Of a stretch of DNA of 40,868 bases, positions 27,225 to 36,341 are shown piece after piece. This stretch comes from Planctomycetaceae bacterium (GTDB lineage Bacteria > Planctomycetota > Planctomycetia > Planctomycetales > Planctomycetaceae). The position numbers were made by a program, and so were the translations under genes. The number at the start of each line of letters is the position of its first letter. The first letter of the stretch is position 1. A model generated the notes under the pieces. That model saw only the letters and a program-made list of their open reading frames with translations, did no database searches and was not told the DNA's origin. The stretch is taken from contig JAJDEI010000098.1 of assembly GCA_029259845.1 (NCBI GenBank), positions 1 through 40,868 on the forward strand, given 5' to 3'.

Positions 27225-28253
27225 ATGTTGCAGCGGCATTTGCTCTTTTGGTTGCTTCTCTCCTCGACGGTCGCCTGGATCTGGCCGGCACTCTCCGATG
27301 CGGTTCACCCGTCCGCATCCGGGGCACACGTCGAGTCCGCACAGCCGCAGTTTGATCCCTTTCTGGTCCCGTCGCCGAAAACAGGCAGCAGCAGGCCCCG
27401 GTTTTCGATCGGACTGGTCGTTGCGGTGACCATGTTCTCAATCGGCACGCTGCTGCCGCGCGACGAGGTAGCCCAGGTGCTCCGTCGTTGGCCGAAGGTG
27501 CTGGGGGGCACGTTGGTACAATACACGGCCATGCCGCTGCTGGCGGTCGCCCTGGCAACATTCTTTCGACTCCCGCGAGACCTGTTCATCGGTGTGGTCC
27601 TCGTCGGCTGTGTGCCGGGTGCGATGGCCTCCAACGTGTTGACGATGGCTGCCCGCGGGAACGTCAGTTATTCCGTGAGTCTGACGACTGCGGCGACCCT
27701 GGTGTCCCCCCTTGTGGTCCCCTTGGCACTACGGCTGGCGCTGCGGACGCAGACTTCCATCGACTCACTCGCCATCAGCGTCCAACTGTTGCGAGAGGTC
27801 GTGGGGCCAGTGATCGCCGGACACTTGCTCTGCCGCTGTTCGGAGGGCATGGCTGCTGTACTGCGGCGTGCGGCCGGTCCGGTGGCCAATCTGGCAATCT
27901 TATGGATCATCGCGACCGTTGTCGCGCTGAACCGCGATCGTCTTGAGCAGACTCCGGTGGCGGTCCTGGCGGCTCTGCTGTTCCTTAATCTGGGCGGATA
28001 CCTCGCCGGCCACGCCGGCGCGAACCTCCTTGGGCTGCCGCGCCGCATGCGACGGGCGTTGACGCTGGAGGTCGGGATGCAGAACGCGGGGGTCGGCACT
28101 GCATTGGCCTTGAAGTGGTTCGAGGACCAACCAACGTCGGCCATTCCCACAGCGGTCTACACGTTCGGCTGCATGCTGACCGGCACGATCCTCGCTCACT
28201 GGTTCGCCCGACGCCCCGTGGGGGACGAGACGGAGGCTGGCTCGCATTCCTGA
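27225..28253 (+). CDS. Bile acid:sodium symporter (SBF/BASS) family transporter
   Basis: This 342-residue inner-membrane protein has nine or ten hydrophobic helices. Family features include FSIGLVVAVTMFSIG near the start, VLVGCVPGAMASNVLTMAARGNVSYSVSL in the middle (the crossover and sodium-site region with N, E/S-rich turns), and a late EVGMQNAGVGTALAL motif that is diagnostic of the superfamily. It is predicted to import organic anions with sodium. Pantoate, keto acids and bile-acid-like compounds are substrates of relatives. The ATG at 27225 opens directly into the first helix. The longer frame from 27087 is formed by repeat sequence. Confidence 0.88.
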   Translation: MLQRHLLFWLLLSSTVAWIWPALSDAVHPSASGAHVESAQPQFDPFLVPSPKTGSSRPRFSIGLVVAVTMFSIGTLLPRDEVAQVLRRWPKVLGGTLVQYTAMPLLAVALATFFRLPRDLFIGVVLVGCVPGAMASNVLTMAARGNVSYSVSLTTAATLVSPLVVPLALRLALRTQTSIDSLAISVQLLREVVGPVIAGHLLCRCSEGMAAVLRRAAGPVANLAILWIIATVVALNRDRLEQTPVAVLAALLFLNLGGYLAGHAGANLLGLPRRMRRALTLEVGMQNAGVGTALALKWFEDQPTSAIPTAVYTFGCMLTGTILAHWFARRPVGDETEAGSHS

Positions 28254-28268
28254 ATCGCGGCACCGGAT

Positions 28269-28418
28269 GGGAGGGCGAGGCTCCCGCCGAGCCACAAGCG
28301 GAACGGATGGGTCCGGTTTGCCCGATGGGATCGCGGGGATCCGCCCCCGCGGGAGAGCGAGTTGCCACAATAGTCGCCGTTTCGTCACGACGCGGCTCGG
28401 CGGGAGCCTCGCCCTCCC
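28269..28418. repeat. 150-bp element with perfect 25-bp inverted ends
   Basis: The left arm at 28269-28293 (GGGAGGGCGAGG...) is the exact reverse complement of the right arm at 28394-28418. The 100-bp interior contains no gene. It lies in the 28254-28746 gap right after the symporter gene and could also stop transcription. Only one copy is in the window. Confidence 0.85.
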
Positions 28419-28500
28419 CAAAAAACACGGTATCAGTTACCGAAGCGACTCTCAAAGCGTGGACGGCCCGGCTGCGTATCACCCGTGTGACGTCGCCAAG

Positions 28501-28658
28501 CAGGGCCATTCAAAGATCGAATCCGGGCAACATCGTAACCCGAAGCGTGAGCGAGGGATGAGTGGTTAACTCACGGCCACTTCCTCGCTTACGCTTCGGG
28601 TTACCTTTGGGTGCGTCCGGGTCAGCCTTTTCCAATGTGAGATTTTGAACGGCCCTAG
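28501..28658 (-). repeat. 157-bp-type palindromic repeat, copy E (inverted, diverged)
   Basis: Read on the minus strand this is the same element as copies A-D: its plus-strand start CAGGGCCATTCAAAGATCGAA corresponds to the reverse complement of their right end. The arms still pair near 28535-28558 and 28585-28605. The rest is diverged. It lies between the symporter gene and the coiled-coil protein gene. Confidence 0.8.
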
Positions 28659-28746
28659 TGTCGTCAAGCCCATGTGACGTCGTCAAGAATAGGGGTCGTC
28701 AAGAATGGGGGCCGTCAAGAATGGGGGTTGCTGGGAGCGTTCGTCG

Positions 28747-29052
28747 TCAAAAACGCTCGTAGTCGTCCCGTTCGGTTTGATCGAGTTGTTCTTTCAACTC
28801 ATCCCGTTCGCTGCGCGTCACTTCGAGGTCGAACATGAGATACTTGATGTCCAGACGCAGCTGGGACAGTGCCTCCTGGACCAGTGTCAGGATGCGGCGG
28901 CGGCGGGTCACCGAGTCGGCAACCTGATTGAACGCGGTTTCAAACTTTTTGAACTGCGCTTCGGGGAGTTCTGAGATCAACCGTCCCAACTCGAGGAGTT
29001 CGCGCGGTTGGTCGTCTCCGTAGCTATCGGGCAGTCGGGATTCATGGGACAT
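28747..29052 (-). CDS. Small coiled-coil hypothetical protein
   Basis: This 101-residue acidic protein is predicted to be almost all helix. Its second half (SQLRLDIKYLMFDLEVTRSERDELKEQL) has clear heptads, and its first half has ELLELGRLISELPEAQFKKFETAFNQV. No enzyme motif or signal peptide is present. It is probably a cytoplasmic dimerising protein. The start at 29052 (MSHESRLP) is a guess, because neither it nor the ATG at 29091 has a good ribosome binding site. Confidence 0.6.
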   Translation of the reverse strand: MSHESRLPDSYGDDQPRELLELGRLISELPEAQFKKFETAFNQVADSVTRRRRILTLVQEALSQLRLDIKYLMFDLEVTRSERDELKEQLDQTERDDYERF

Positions 29053-29728
29053 GCTGGTTGAACTTTCGTCGAATTGAGCCCGAACGCCCACCGCACGGGA
29101 CGAATCTCAGTTTCCGGCCACGATGCTTCCTTCGGCCCGCATTCTCCTGACCGGCACGCTCCCCGGAAACCGATTAAACAGATTGTGCCGCGCGTGTTGA
29201 CCGAAAGCAACTCTCATCGCAACACTCGTCTGTCCGGTTAGTTGTGTCACTTGAAAGCGGCCAGTCGCTCGCGGCAACGGCAAGACTCGATCGACGGAAG
29301 ACAAAGCGGGCAACGTAACCGACTGTAAAGACACAGGTTACACACACCTAGTGGTGAACGGTCGTTTTCGGTACAACCCGTCGGCTTGTGGGGAGTTCGG
29401 TGCATCACTTCTCAAAGCCAGCGAATGCCTGACCGGCAGGCTCGGGCCCCATTTGTTTGATCAGGATTGGATTGAATTGGGAGCTTGGCGATCGGGCTTT
29501 CGCTTGCTTTGGTCACTTCAAGGCCGAACTCCAACGCGGAATTCTCCGTCTCGCGGAGCACGAGTGGCATAACTTGAGACCAGCCGGCTCCGAACCCTGA
29601 CGCCCTGTTTTGAAACGAGGTTGACCGAGCCATGACCGACTGAAACGAGACGGAGTCTCAGCAGCACGTCTCGGCAACACGATCCACGACCGCATTTGGT
29701 CCGGGCCAATTTGACGAAACGCCAGCCC
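29053..29728. other. 676-bp intergenic region with alternative hairpins before the next gene
   Basis: No credible gene was found; ORFs here are short, lack ribosome binding sites and lack family resemblance. Close to the plus-strand gene, GAGACGGAGTCTC (29648-29660) can form a small hairpin. The overlapping CGAGACG (29646-29652) can instead pair with CGTCTCG (29667-29673). Promoters for the divergent genes must lie in this region but could not be assigned. Confidence 0.4.
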
Positions 29729-32674
29729 ATGGAGGGGCCGCTTCATCATCGACACACGATTCCGCGCAGCCGCCGATGGTTTGCCGCGCTGGTCTGCGTG
29801 TGCGCTGTTTTCAGCATCGCCGGCGGCAGCCGGGACGGCTTCTGTGCGGAGTATTCCGATGCGTTCGAGTCATCACGGACCAGTTGGGAGGTGCACAGCG
29901 ATGAGACTCGCGTGCAGGTGGGGCACCACCAACGTAATTTCGATGTGGCCCACGCGGGTGAGGCGTCGGAGCATCTCCGGCTGATTGCCGACGACGACGA
30001 CACCGTCGTTCGCCTGGAACATCCGGTCGATGCCTCGCGGGTCCACGGCGAACTGCGGGCTTCGGTGTGGGTCATGGGAAGCCGGTCGGGGGCCGTGCTC
30101 GCGATGCACGTGCGGCTGCCGCACCAAATCGATCCTCGGACCGGCAAACCGCTGGAGTTCGAACTGCGGGGAGAGCCGTACACCAAGACGGAGCGGTGGG
30201 AACAGTTGAGCGTCGGTTCCACGGAGGAGGCGGTTGAAAGGCAACTTGTGCTGTGGCGTCGCCGGCTGGCGAACACGGGAGAAGGCAAGACCCTCGACAG
30301 TCACGACGCCACTGTCGAAAGGCTCTCCCTGATCGTCCCCGTGAGCCGCGGCGTGACCGAGTTGCTGACAGACGACCTGGCCTTCGGCACAATCGTGAGG
30401 CCGAATGGGCCTTCGAACGCCTTGCTTCAGGAGACTCGTCCCCGCGAACGTCAGGAGAGCCCGATTCGCCTCGGCCCCAAGCAGTTGCTTGTTCGGGGCA
30501 AGCCGTTTTTTCCAAGATTCGCTGCGTATCAGGGGGAGAATCTTGACACGTTGCGTGAGATGGGCATCAACGTGGCTCTGATCGAGCGGTATGACGAGCA
30601 GATCCTGATCGACGAACTCGAGCGACGCGATATCTGGGCGATGTCAGCCCCGCCACAGCCGGCCATGGCCGACGCTGATCTCGAGGGGTCCGCAGACGCA
30701 GGATTGATGCCGATTCCCGCCTCGACGGAGCGGATTCTGTTTTGGATGCTCGGCACGCGCATTCCCGCCGCCGAACTCCGAAATGTGGAGCGCTGGATCG
30801 ACCAGATTCGCGATGCCGACCGAGCCTTCACCCGCCCGCGGCCCATCATGGCGGATGTCGTCAGCGAGGAACGCGCCTTCTCGCGGCACGTTTCCCTGAT
30901 CGGCAGCAGCCGCCATTCCCTGCATACGACCTTCTCGCCGCTCGAATACCGCGATTATCTCAACTACAAGAAGCTGCTCGCATTGCCGGACCGCTTCCCG
31001 TTCACCTGGATCCAAACGGAGCCGGCACCTCCCAATGTCGTCACTCGGCATCCGTCACGGGACCGTCCGATCTTTGTCGAGGCCGAACAAATCTGGATGC
31101 AGGCGTGGGCGGCGATCGCAGTCGGCCATCGGGCCATCGGTTTCTGGAAATCCACGCCTTTCGACGACGGCTCGCCCGCTGCCCGGGAGAGGCGAGTGGC
31201 CATCGCCCTGTTGAACGCTCAGATCGACCTGTTGGAGCCGTTGCTGGCGACCGGCAAGGTCGTCGACGACATTCCGGTCAGTATTCGGTCCGACAAACAA
31301 GCGAGGGCCCCCCAAACCGGGTCGCGGCTCATTCCTTCCCTGCGGCGCCCGCGGCAGCCGGGGCGGGTTGAACATTCGGAAATCCGGGCGGCTGTCATCG
31401 AGAGCAAGTACGGGCTGCTGGTGATTCCGAACTGGTATCAGGCCGGTGCCCAGTTTCAGCCGGGGGACATGTCCGCCCGTGAGGTCAGTTTTGTCGTGCG
31501 CGGCGTTGAGCACGCCCGAGCCTGGGAGGTCAGCACCACGAACGTGAGGCCGCTCGATATCAACCAACCACTCCCCGGAGGCACCGAGTTCCGGCTCCCC
31601 GTGATGGATCAGTTCGCTTTCGTGGTGATCAGCAACGATCTCGAATGGGAAAAGATGCTCACGCGGCGTATGCGGGAAAACCAGCAGCGCTGTGCCCGGC
31701 TGTGGGTTGAATTGGCACAGGCGCGGCTGGACCGTGTCCGTCCCACGCACGAAATTCTGCAGCAAACAGCGCGTTCCAGGGTCAAGGACGGAACGGCGTA
31801 TCTGCAGTCGGCGACGCAGCGGCTCGACGAAGCGGAAGTCCAACTTCACGAACAACATTTCAATGAGGCCCGCCGGCTCAGCCGTCTGTCGCTGCGACTG
31901 CTGCGGCGGCTCCAGCGGGCGCACTGGGACAACGCTGTCGCCGGGCTGTCGTCACCCGTTTCCAGTCCGCACACCCTCTGCTTCAACACCCTGCCCGACC
32001 ATTGGCGGATGGTCGCATCCATTGGCCGAAGCGCCGGAGAATCCAACGAAGCTCTGTTGCGTTCCGGCAACTTTGAAGATTTCGACACGGTCGTCGCCGA
32101 TGGCTGGGACGTTCCTCACATCACTCCGCCCCATGAAGGAGAGACGCGGAGTGTTGAATTACAGACGGACGCCTACGAGGGCAAGTACGCACTCCGGCTT
32201 CTCTCACGGTCGGCGGCGACGGAGGGCGTCCGTCCCATCCCTTCGTCGCCGAATATCGTCGTCTTCTCTCCCCGAATCCCCGTCCAGGGCCGTCAAATCG
32301 TCGTCATCAGCGGACGGGGGCGGGTGCAGGAACCGATCAATGGCCATCCGGACGGCCTGATGATCTACGACAACATCAAAGGCACCGTTGGAGCGCTCCG
32401 TTGGCATGGGCAGCCTCCCCAGGGGGAGTGGCAGCAGTTCCGTTTGATTCGCGAGGTCGCCCGCAGCCGCGATCTGCAAATCTACTTCGAACTCAACGGC
32501 GATGGCGATGTGCGTCTGGACGATGTCCGGGTCGTGGCACTCAGCCCGCTGCAGACGGCCGGCGGATCCGCAACCCGGCCCGACCGGCCTCGTCGCAAGC
32601 TCTTGGATTTTGCGCCGGGATTCCCTAAAGTCCCGCAGTGGTTCGGTCGCGGGATCGGGTCTGCTCCGGAGTGA
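29729..32674 (+). CDS. Large secreted glycoside-hydrolase-like protein
   Basis: The 981-residue protein has an N-terminal signal segment (RRWFAALVCVCAVFSIAGG). An N-terminal beta domain of about 200 residues follows. A probable TIM-barrel part starts at GKPFFPRFAAYQGENLDTLREMGINVALIER, the pattern seen in GH2/GH5-like and related planctomycete proteins, and continues to about 530. A helical section of about 120 residues (660-780) has heptad-like spacing. The C-terminal beta-sandwich domain (about 790-950; EGKYALRLLS, GEWQQFRLIREVARS, GDVRLDDVRVVAL) resembles carbohydrate-binding modules. Catalytic acids are not obvious. It may bind or act on polysaccharide outside the cytoplasm. The ATG at 29729 is chosen over an upstream TTG because it opens the signal peptide. 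Confidence 0.65.
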   Translation: MEGPLHHRHTIPRSRRWFAALVCVCAVFSIAGGSRDGFCAEYSDAFESSRTSWEVHSDETRVQVGHHQRNFDVAHAGEASEHLRLIADDDDTVVRLEHPVDASRVHGELRASVWVMGSRSGAVLAMHVRLPHQIDPRTGKPLEFELRGEPYTKTERWEQLSVGSTEEAVERQLVLWRRRLANTGEGKTLDSHDATVERLSLIVPVSRGVTELLTDDLAFGTIVRPNGPSNALLQETRPRERQESPIRLGPKQLLVRGKPFFPRFAAYQGENLDTLREMGINVALIERYDEQILIDELERRDIWAMSAPPQPAMADADLEGSADAGLMPIPASTERILFWMLGTRIPAAELRNVERWIDQIRDADRAFTRPRPIMADVVSEERAFSRHVSLIGSSRHSLHTTFSPLEYRDYLNYKKLLALPDRFPFTWIQTEPAPPNVVTRHPSRDRPIFVEAEQIWMQAWAAIAVGHRAIGFWKSTPFDDGSPAARERRVAIALLNAQIDLLEPLLATGKVVDDIPVSIRSDKQARAPQTGSRLIPSLRRPRQPGRVEHSEIRAAVIESKYGLLVIPNWYQAGAQFQPGDMSAREVSFVVRGVEHARAWEVSTTNVRPLDINQPLPGGTEFRLPVMDQFAFVVISNDLEWEKMLTRRMRENQQRCARLWVELAQARLDRVRPTHEILQQTARSRVKDGTAYLQSATQRLDEAEVQLHEQHFNEARRLSRLSLRLLRRLQRAHWDNAVAGLSSPVSSPHTLCFNTLPDHWRMVASIGRSAGESNEALLRSGNFEDFDTVVADGWDVPHITPPHEGETRSVELQTDAYEGKYALRLLSRSAATEGVRPIPSSPNIVVFSPRIPVQGRQIVVISGRGRVQEPINGHPDGLMIYDNIKGTVGALRWHGQPPQGEWQQFRLIREVARSRDLQIYFELNGDGDVRLDDVRVVALSPLQTAGGSATRPDRPRRKLLDFAPGFPKVPQWFGRGIGSAPE

Positions 32675-32677
32675 AAG

Positions 32678-32697
32678 GCCCGCGCGGCCCCGCGGGC
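32678..32697 (+). terminator. GC-rich hairpin just after the secreted protein gene
   Basis: GCCCGCG pairs perfectly with CGCGGGC around a 6-nt loop, starting 4 bp after the stop codon. There is no following T-tract, so it would be a weak or factor-assisted terminator. Confidence 0.45.
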
Positions 32698-32908
32698 AAC
32701 CATTCCTGTCCGGGAATTCCGAGTCGTCGTTGAAGACGCTTGCGGATTCGCCCGACTCAGGCAGTCCCCGACGCTCTCATGCGTTTCGCCCGATGGAAGG
32801 CAACGTTGCGGCAAGCCGGGTCCGCCCGGCCCGACAGAGTTCACCACTGACAACTGACCACTGACCACTCACCCGTCACAACGACCACGAGCCAGCAGGA
32901 ACAACGCG

Positions 32909-33940
32909 ATGCCCATTGCCACCCCTCAGCAGTACGCAGCCATGCTCGATGCGGCTCAGGAAGGGAGCTACGCCTATCCGGCGATCAACGTCACCTCACT
33001 GGTTACCATCAACGCCGCCCTGAAGGCTTTCGCAGACAAGAAATCCGACGGCATCATCCAGGTCTCGACCGGCGGCGGACAGTTCGCCTCCGGACTTGGG
33101 GTCAACGATGCGGTCCTGGGATCGGTCGTTCTGGCGGAAGCCGCCCATCGGCTCGCCGAACGCTACAACGTGTTTGTCGCCCTGCACACCGACCACTGCC
33201 AGCCGGGAAAAGTCGACGGCTTTCTCAAGCCCCTGATCGCAGAAACCCGACGACGACGCGAAGCCGGACACGGCAATCTGTTTCAATCACACATGCTCGA
33301 CGCCTCCGAACTGCCCCTCAAAGAGAACATGGCACTCAGCCGGGAGCTCCTCAAGGAATGTGCGCAGTGTGAAATCATTCTTGAGGTCGAAGCGGGCGTC
33401 GTCGGCGGCGAAGAGGACGGCATGGACAATACCGATCTGCCGGATGACAAACTGTACACCTCACCTGAGGACATGCTCGAGGTTTACGACTCATTGCACG
33501 GTCTCGGGCGATACATGTTCGCCGCGACCTTTGGCAATGTGCACGGACACTACAAGCCGGGCTCCGTCAAACTGCGTCCCGATATCCTCAAGCAGGGCCA
33601 GGAAGCGGTCATCGCCAAGAACGGCCCGGAGGCGGAGTTCGACCTTGTCTTCCACGGCGGGTCCGGCACGCCGCGACACGAACTCGAAGAAACCCTCGCC
33701 TACGGCGTCGTCAAAATGAACATCGACACCGACACCCAATACGCCTTCAGCCGGCCGGTCGCCGACCACATCTTCAAGAACTACGACGGCGTCCTCAAAC
33801 TCGACGGCGAGATCGGAAACAAGAAAGCCTACGATCCCCGCAGCTATCTCAAGAAAGCCGAGACCGGCGTTACCGAACGGCTCGCCACCGCCTGCGACGA
33901 CCTGCATTCCACCGGCCACACGATCTACGGCAAGGTTTGA
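32909..33940 (+). CDS. fbaA: Class II fructose-bisphosphate aldolase
   Basis: This 343-residue zinc aldolase of glycolysis and gluconeogenesis splits fructose 1,6-bisphosphate into dihydroxyacetone phosphate and glyceraldehyde 3-phosphate. The zinc/catalytic motif LHTDHC is at 92-97 (H93, D95, H96). The metal-binding glutamate lies in EVEAGVVGGEEDG. Other family features are FGNVHGHYKPG and the phosphate-binding FHGGSG and NIDTDTQ segments. The long GVVGGEEDG insertion and length are those of the E. coli FbaA-like (class IIA) branch. AGGA upstream supports the start. It stands alone between a 234-bp gap and a convergent gene set. Confidence 0.97.
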   Translation: MPIATPQQYAAMLDAAQEGSYAYPAINVTSLVTINAALKAFADKKSDGIIQVSTGGGQFASGLGVNDAVLGSVVLAEAAHRLAERYNVFVALHTDHCQPGKVDGFLKPLIAETRRRREAGHGNLFQSHMLDASELPLKENMALSRELLKECAQCEIILEVEAGVVGGEEDGMDNTDLPDDKLYTSPEDMLEVYDSLHGLGRYMFAATFGNVHGHYKPGSVKLRPDILKQGQEAVIAKNGPEAEFDLVFHGGSGTPRHELEETLAYGVVKMNIDTDTQYAFSRPVADHIFKNYDGVLKLDGEIGNKKAYDPRSYLKKAETGVTERLATACDDLHSTGHTIYGKV

Positions 33941-34060
33941 ATCCGATCGTCTCACAACCACAGAGCACGGAACCTCTCCGCACTGTGAGCTTTCCGCCGC
34001 GCCGACTCCGCTTGCGGTTTTGCACTCATGCCGACACCCGGAGAACGAACGCCGCCGACA

Positions 34061-34663
34061 TCACTCTGCAGCAGGAGCCGCCGGTGGCGCATCCGGTTCC
34101 TCCCCACGCAAGTACCCCGGCAAGTCCTGTTTCCGGAAGCGGAGCCGGATCTTGCCCTGACAACATTCGCACGGCTTGATCTCGTACATCGGGATCGAGC
34201 AGACATCGCACCAGTAATCGGTGAATTGCCGCGTGCCTGTCCCGTCGAAGGTAAACACCATCAGCACCTGCAGGTATGGGAGTCCCGGACGCCGGTAGCA
34301 GACGAGTTCGACTTTGCGGTCGCGTAGTTGCGCATCCTGAAAAAACGCGCGGCCACGCCAGTCAGCGAGGATCGGAAGGAGTTCCCCAGTGTCCGTTTCC
34401 AGGACCGCCTGCCCCGCCATTTCCTCGGCAACGGTCATCCCCCGACGCTTGAGGGCATCCTTCAGGAGCACGACCCGTCCCGTGTACAATTGCCGTTGTG
34501 TGACGGCCGGTGCCGCATGGGAGTCGTCCGTTTGTGGAGGAGATGCCGCGGGCCGATCATCGAGCGGCGGACCGGCGACATCGGGAGAACAGCAGACAAA
34601 CAATCCCATCAAGAGGCCGGACAAGCCAACTCGCCAATGACGCGCAAACTGTGGGCCGGTCAC
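34061..34663 (-). CDS. Cysteine-containing putative lipoprotein of unknown function
   Basis: This 200-residue protein starts at GTG (34663), strongly supported by GGGAG 5 nt upstream. A hydrophobic segment GLSGLLMGLFVCC (about 13-25) looks like a lipobox-type signal (LFVC). A Pro-rich stretch follows, then a beta-rich domain with YTGRVVLLKDALKRRG and GELLPILADWRG. A C-terminal cluster (WCDVC ... KPCECCQGK) supplies two CxxC-like pairs that could bind metal or form disulfides. Family unknown. It is the last gene of a probable three-gene unit (22 bp after the preceding gene). Confidence 0.6.
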   Translation of the reverse strand: MTGPQFARHWRVGLSGLLMGLFVCCSPDVAGPPLDDRPAASPPQTDDSHAAPAVTQRQLYTGRVVLLKDALKRRGMTVAEEMAGQAVLETDTGELLPILADWRGRAFFQDAQLRDRKVELVCYRRPGLPYLQVLMVFTFDGTGTRQFTDYWCDVCSIPMYEIKPCECCQGKIRLRFRKQDLPGYLRGEEPDAPPAAPAAE

Positions 34664-34685
34664 GTTAACTCCCGCATCACGGACG

Positions 34686-35351
34686 TCATTCTTCGCCGAT
34701 GCCGGCCACCACGAGCCGCAGTGCCGGCCGCTTGTCGTCGGCGGTCGTTTGCAGGATCCAGAAGTCGTGGTCCGGGTCGTGGGTCAGTTTCGGCTGATCA
34801 GGTTTCTCCGCCTCGGGCGGCAGCAGTGAGAAGATCGCCGGATGCGACGACCCAGCGGCATCGGCACTGATGGCATTCAACTCGTCGGTATCCGTCAGTT
34901 TGTCTGTCGACTTGTCCTCCTGCGCCGGCAGGGCGAGGAGGAAGTCCGCCTGTTGGCTCGTTCCCACATGATTGCCGTCCTGCGGCTGTTGGCCGTACCG
35001 CAGCGTGTACAGGCCGGGGAGAATCACCTGGTCCCGGAAATCGGCGAACTCCCCCGGCTCGCCCACCCGGAGGACGCCCACCAGAACGCCCGGCTCAAAC
35101 GGGTATTTCACCCGCAGGCCCGGCTTGAAGCCTGTCTTCTGCGCCGGAGACTTCACCAGCCAGAATTCGCATCGCGTTCCATCCTCGCCGGTGACACGAT
35201 ATCCGTCCTCGGCCAACAAGGCTTGGACGTCCGCTGCAAGCGCTTGGGGAACCGGCCCCGCCGCACCGAGATGGTATTCGTCAGCAGGGGCCTGGGTCGC
35301 AAGCAGGCTCAGCGCGACGAAAAGGACAACACTCAGAATCAGTTGCTTCAT
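34686..35351 (-). CDS. Secreted hypothetical protein
   Basis: The 221-residue product starts at the ATG at 35351 with a textbook Sec signal (KQLILSVVLFVALSLLATQAPA). The mature part has an N-terminal EYHLGAAGPVPQALAADVQ segment, an EFWLVK and GVLVGVLRV pair of strands, and GLYTLRYGQQPQDGNH, a pattern common to a planctomycete-specific secreted family. Its function is unknown. It lies 59 bp after the DUF1326 gene and 22 bp before the lipoprotein gene, so the three are probably one transcript. Confidence 0.6.
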   Translation of the reverse strand: MKQLILSVVLFVALSLLATQAPADEYHLGAAGPVPQALAADVQALLAEDGYRVTGEDGTRCEFWLVKSPAQKTGFKPGLRVKYPFEPGVLVGVLRVGEPGEFADFRDQVILPGLYTLRYGQQPQDGNHVGTSQQADFLLALPAQEDKSTDKLTDTDELNAISADAAGSSHPAIFSLLPPEAEKPDQPKLTHDPDHDFWILQTTADDKRPALRLVVAGIGEE

Positions 35352-35410
35352 ACGAATGGAAAACGTCAGGGTTGAACTGGGAACAAGCTTCCGGACCATG
35401 CCGGGAGGAC

Positions 35411-36082
35411 TCACTTTTTGAAGATGGCGAGAAACGCGCTCCGGGAACCTTCCGTGCTCCAGCGGCAGTTAAGCCCGTCGCCCGCATAGGACTGTTTTAG
35501 GGAGTAGGCGGGAACGGCATAGTGCACGTCGGCCAGCGGTTGGTAGTAGACCATTTCGTTGGTGCAGATGCAGTCCTGATCGCCCAGCTTGCGGGTGCGA
35601 ATCTCCGCCACATCACCCGCCTCAAACACCCCTTCCATTGTGCTGTGATCGTTCTGGAGCGTCAGGGAGGCTCGCTCGATCTGTTTGACATTCTTCGTGT
35701 AGTCGGCTGCCGACTGTCTCACAAAAGCAACCAGCGCCCGCTGCTGTTCATCTGACGCGTTTTCATCGACCAGGATGACCGAGTCGATCCATCCGTCCTG
35801 CATGGGGAAGATGCCGTCATTCCCCAGCGTTTTCTCGGCTTTCAGCACGAGAGCCACGCTCAGCCCTTCGAGATCGGTGCCGTTCCAGCCGCCTTCATCG
35901 ACCTTCCATGCCATCACCGCTTCCTTGCCGACAAGGCCCATCTCGCCGTTGGCGAAACAGGGGCCGGTGTAGACATCACACGTGCGGGATTCCAGATACT
36001 GGCCGCGAATCTTGACAGCGTAAGTGGACTGCGCTGCCACAAACAGTACCGTCAGAAGTGTGAACGCGCCGATTGCTCGCAT
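35411..36082 (-). CDS. DUF1326-domain secreted protein
   Basis: The 223-residue protein starts at the ATG at 36082, with GGAGG 8 nt upstream, and begins with a Sec signal (RAIGAFTLLTVLFVAAQSTYA). The mature part matches DUF1326: RGQYLESRTCDVYTGPCFANGEMGLVGKEAVMAW, then VALVLKAEKTLG, ILVDENASDEQQRALVAFV, and a C-terminal half with the CICTNEMVYYQP and LNCRWSTEGSRSAF cysteines. The family's molecular role is not established. The several conserved cysteines suggest disulfides or metal binding in the periplasm. It is the first gene of a likely operon with the next two. Confidence 0.8.
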   Translation of the reverse strand: MRAIGAFTLLTVLFVAAQSTYAVKIRGQYLESRTCDVYTGPCFANGEMGLVGKEAVMAWKVDEGGWNGTDLEGLSVALVLKAEKTLGNDGIFPMQDGWIDSVILVDENASDEQQRALVAFVRQSAADYTKNVKQIERASLTLQNDHSTMEGVFEAGDVAEIRTRKLGDQDCICTNEMVYYQPLADVHYAVPAYSLKQSYAGDGLNCRWSTEGSRSAFLAIFKK

Positions 36083-36341
36083 GGGTCCGACCTCCGCGTG
36101 GGAACCGAGTTTGCCAGGATGACCTCCGCCACACTCCCGATTCTCACGCCAGAGACAGGGGGCGTCAAGCGGCTTTTCGTGACCTCGCCACGGGCTCATC
36201 GACATCGTGATGTGAGCCTTCGATCCCGCTTGTGGATTAGCACCGCAATGAAGACCCACGGACGTCACACATCGTGCTCATCCGCAAGCGTTCTTCGGTG
36301 ACCGGTCGTCATCCCGAAACGGCTGAGTGAGTCCCCAATCC

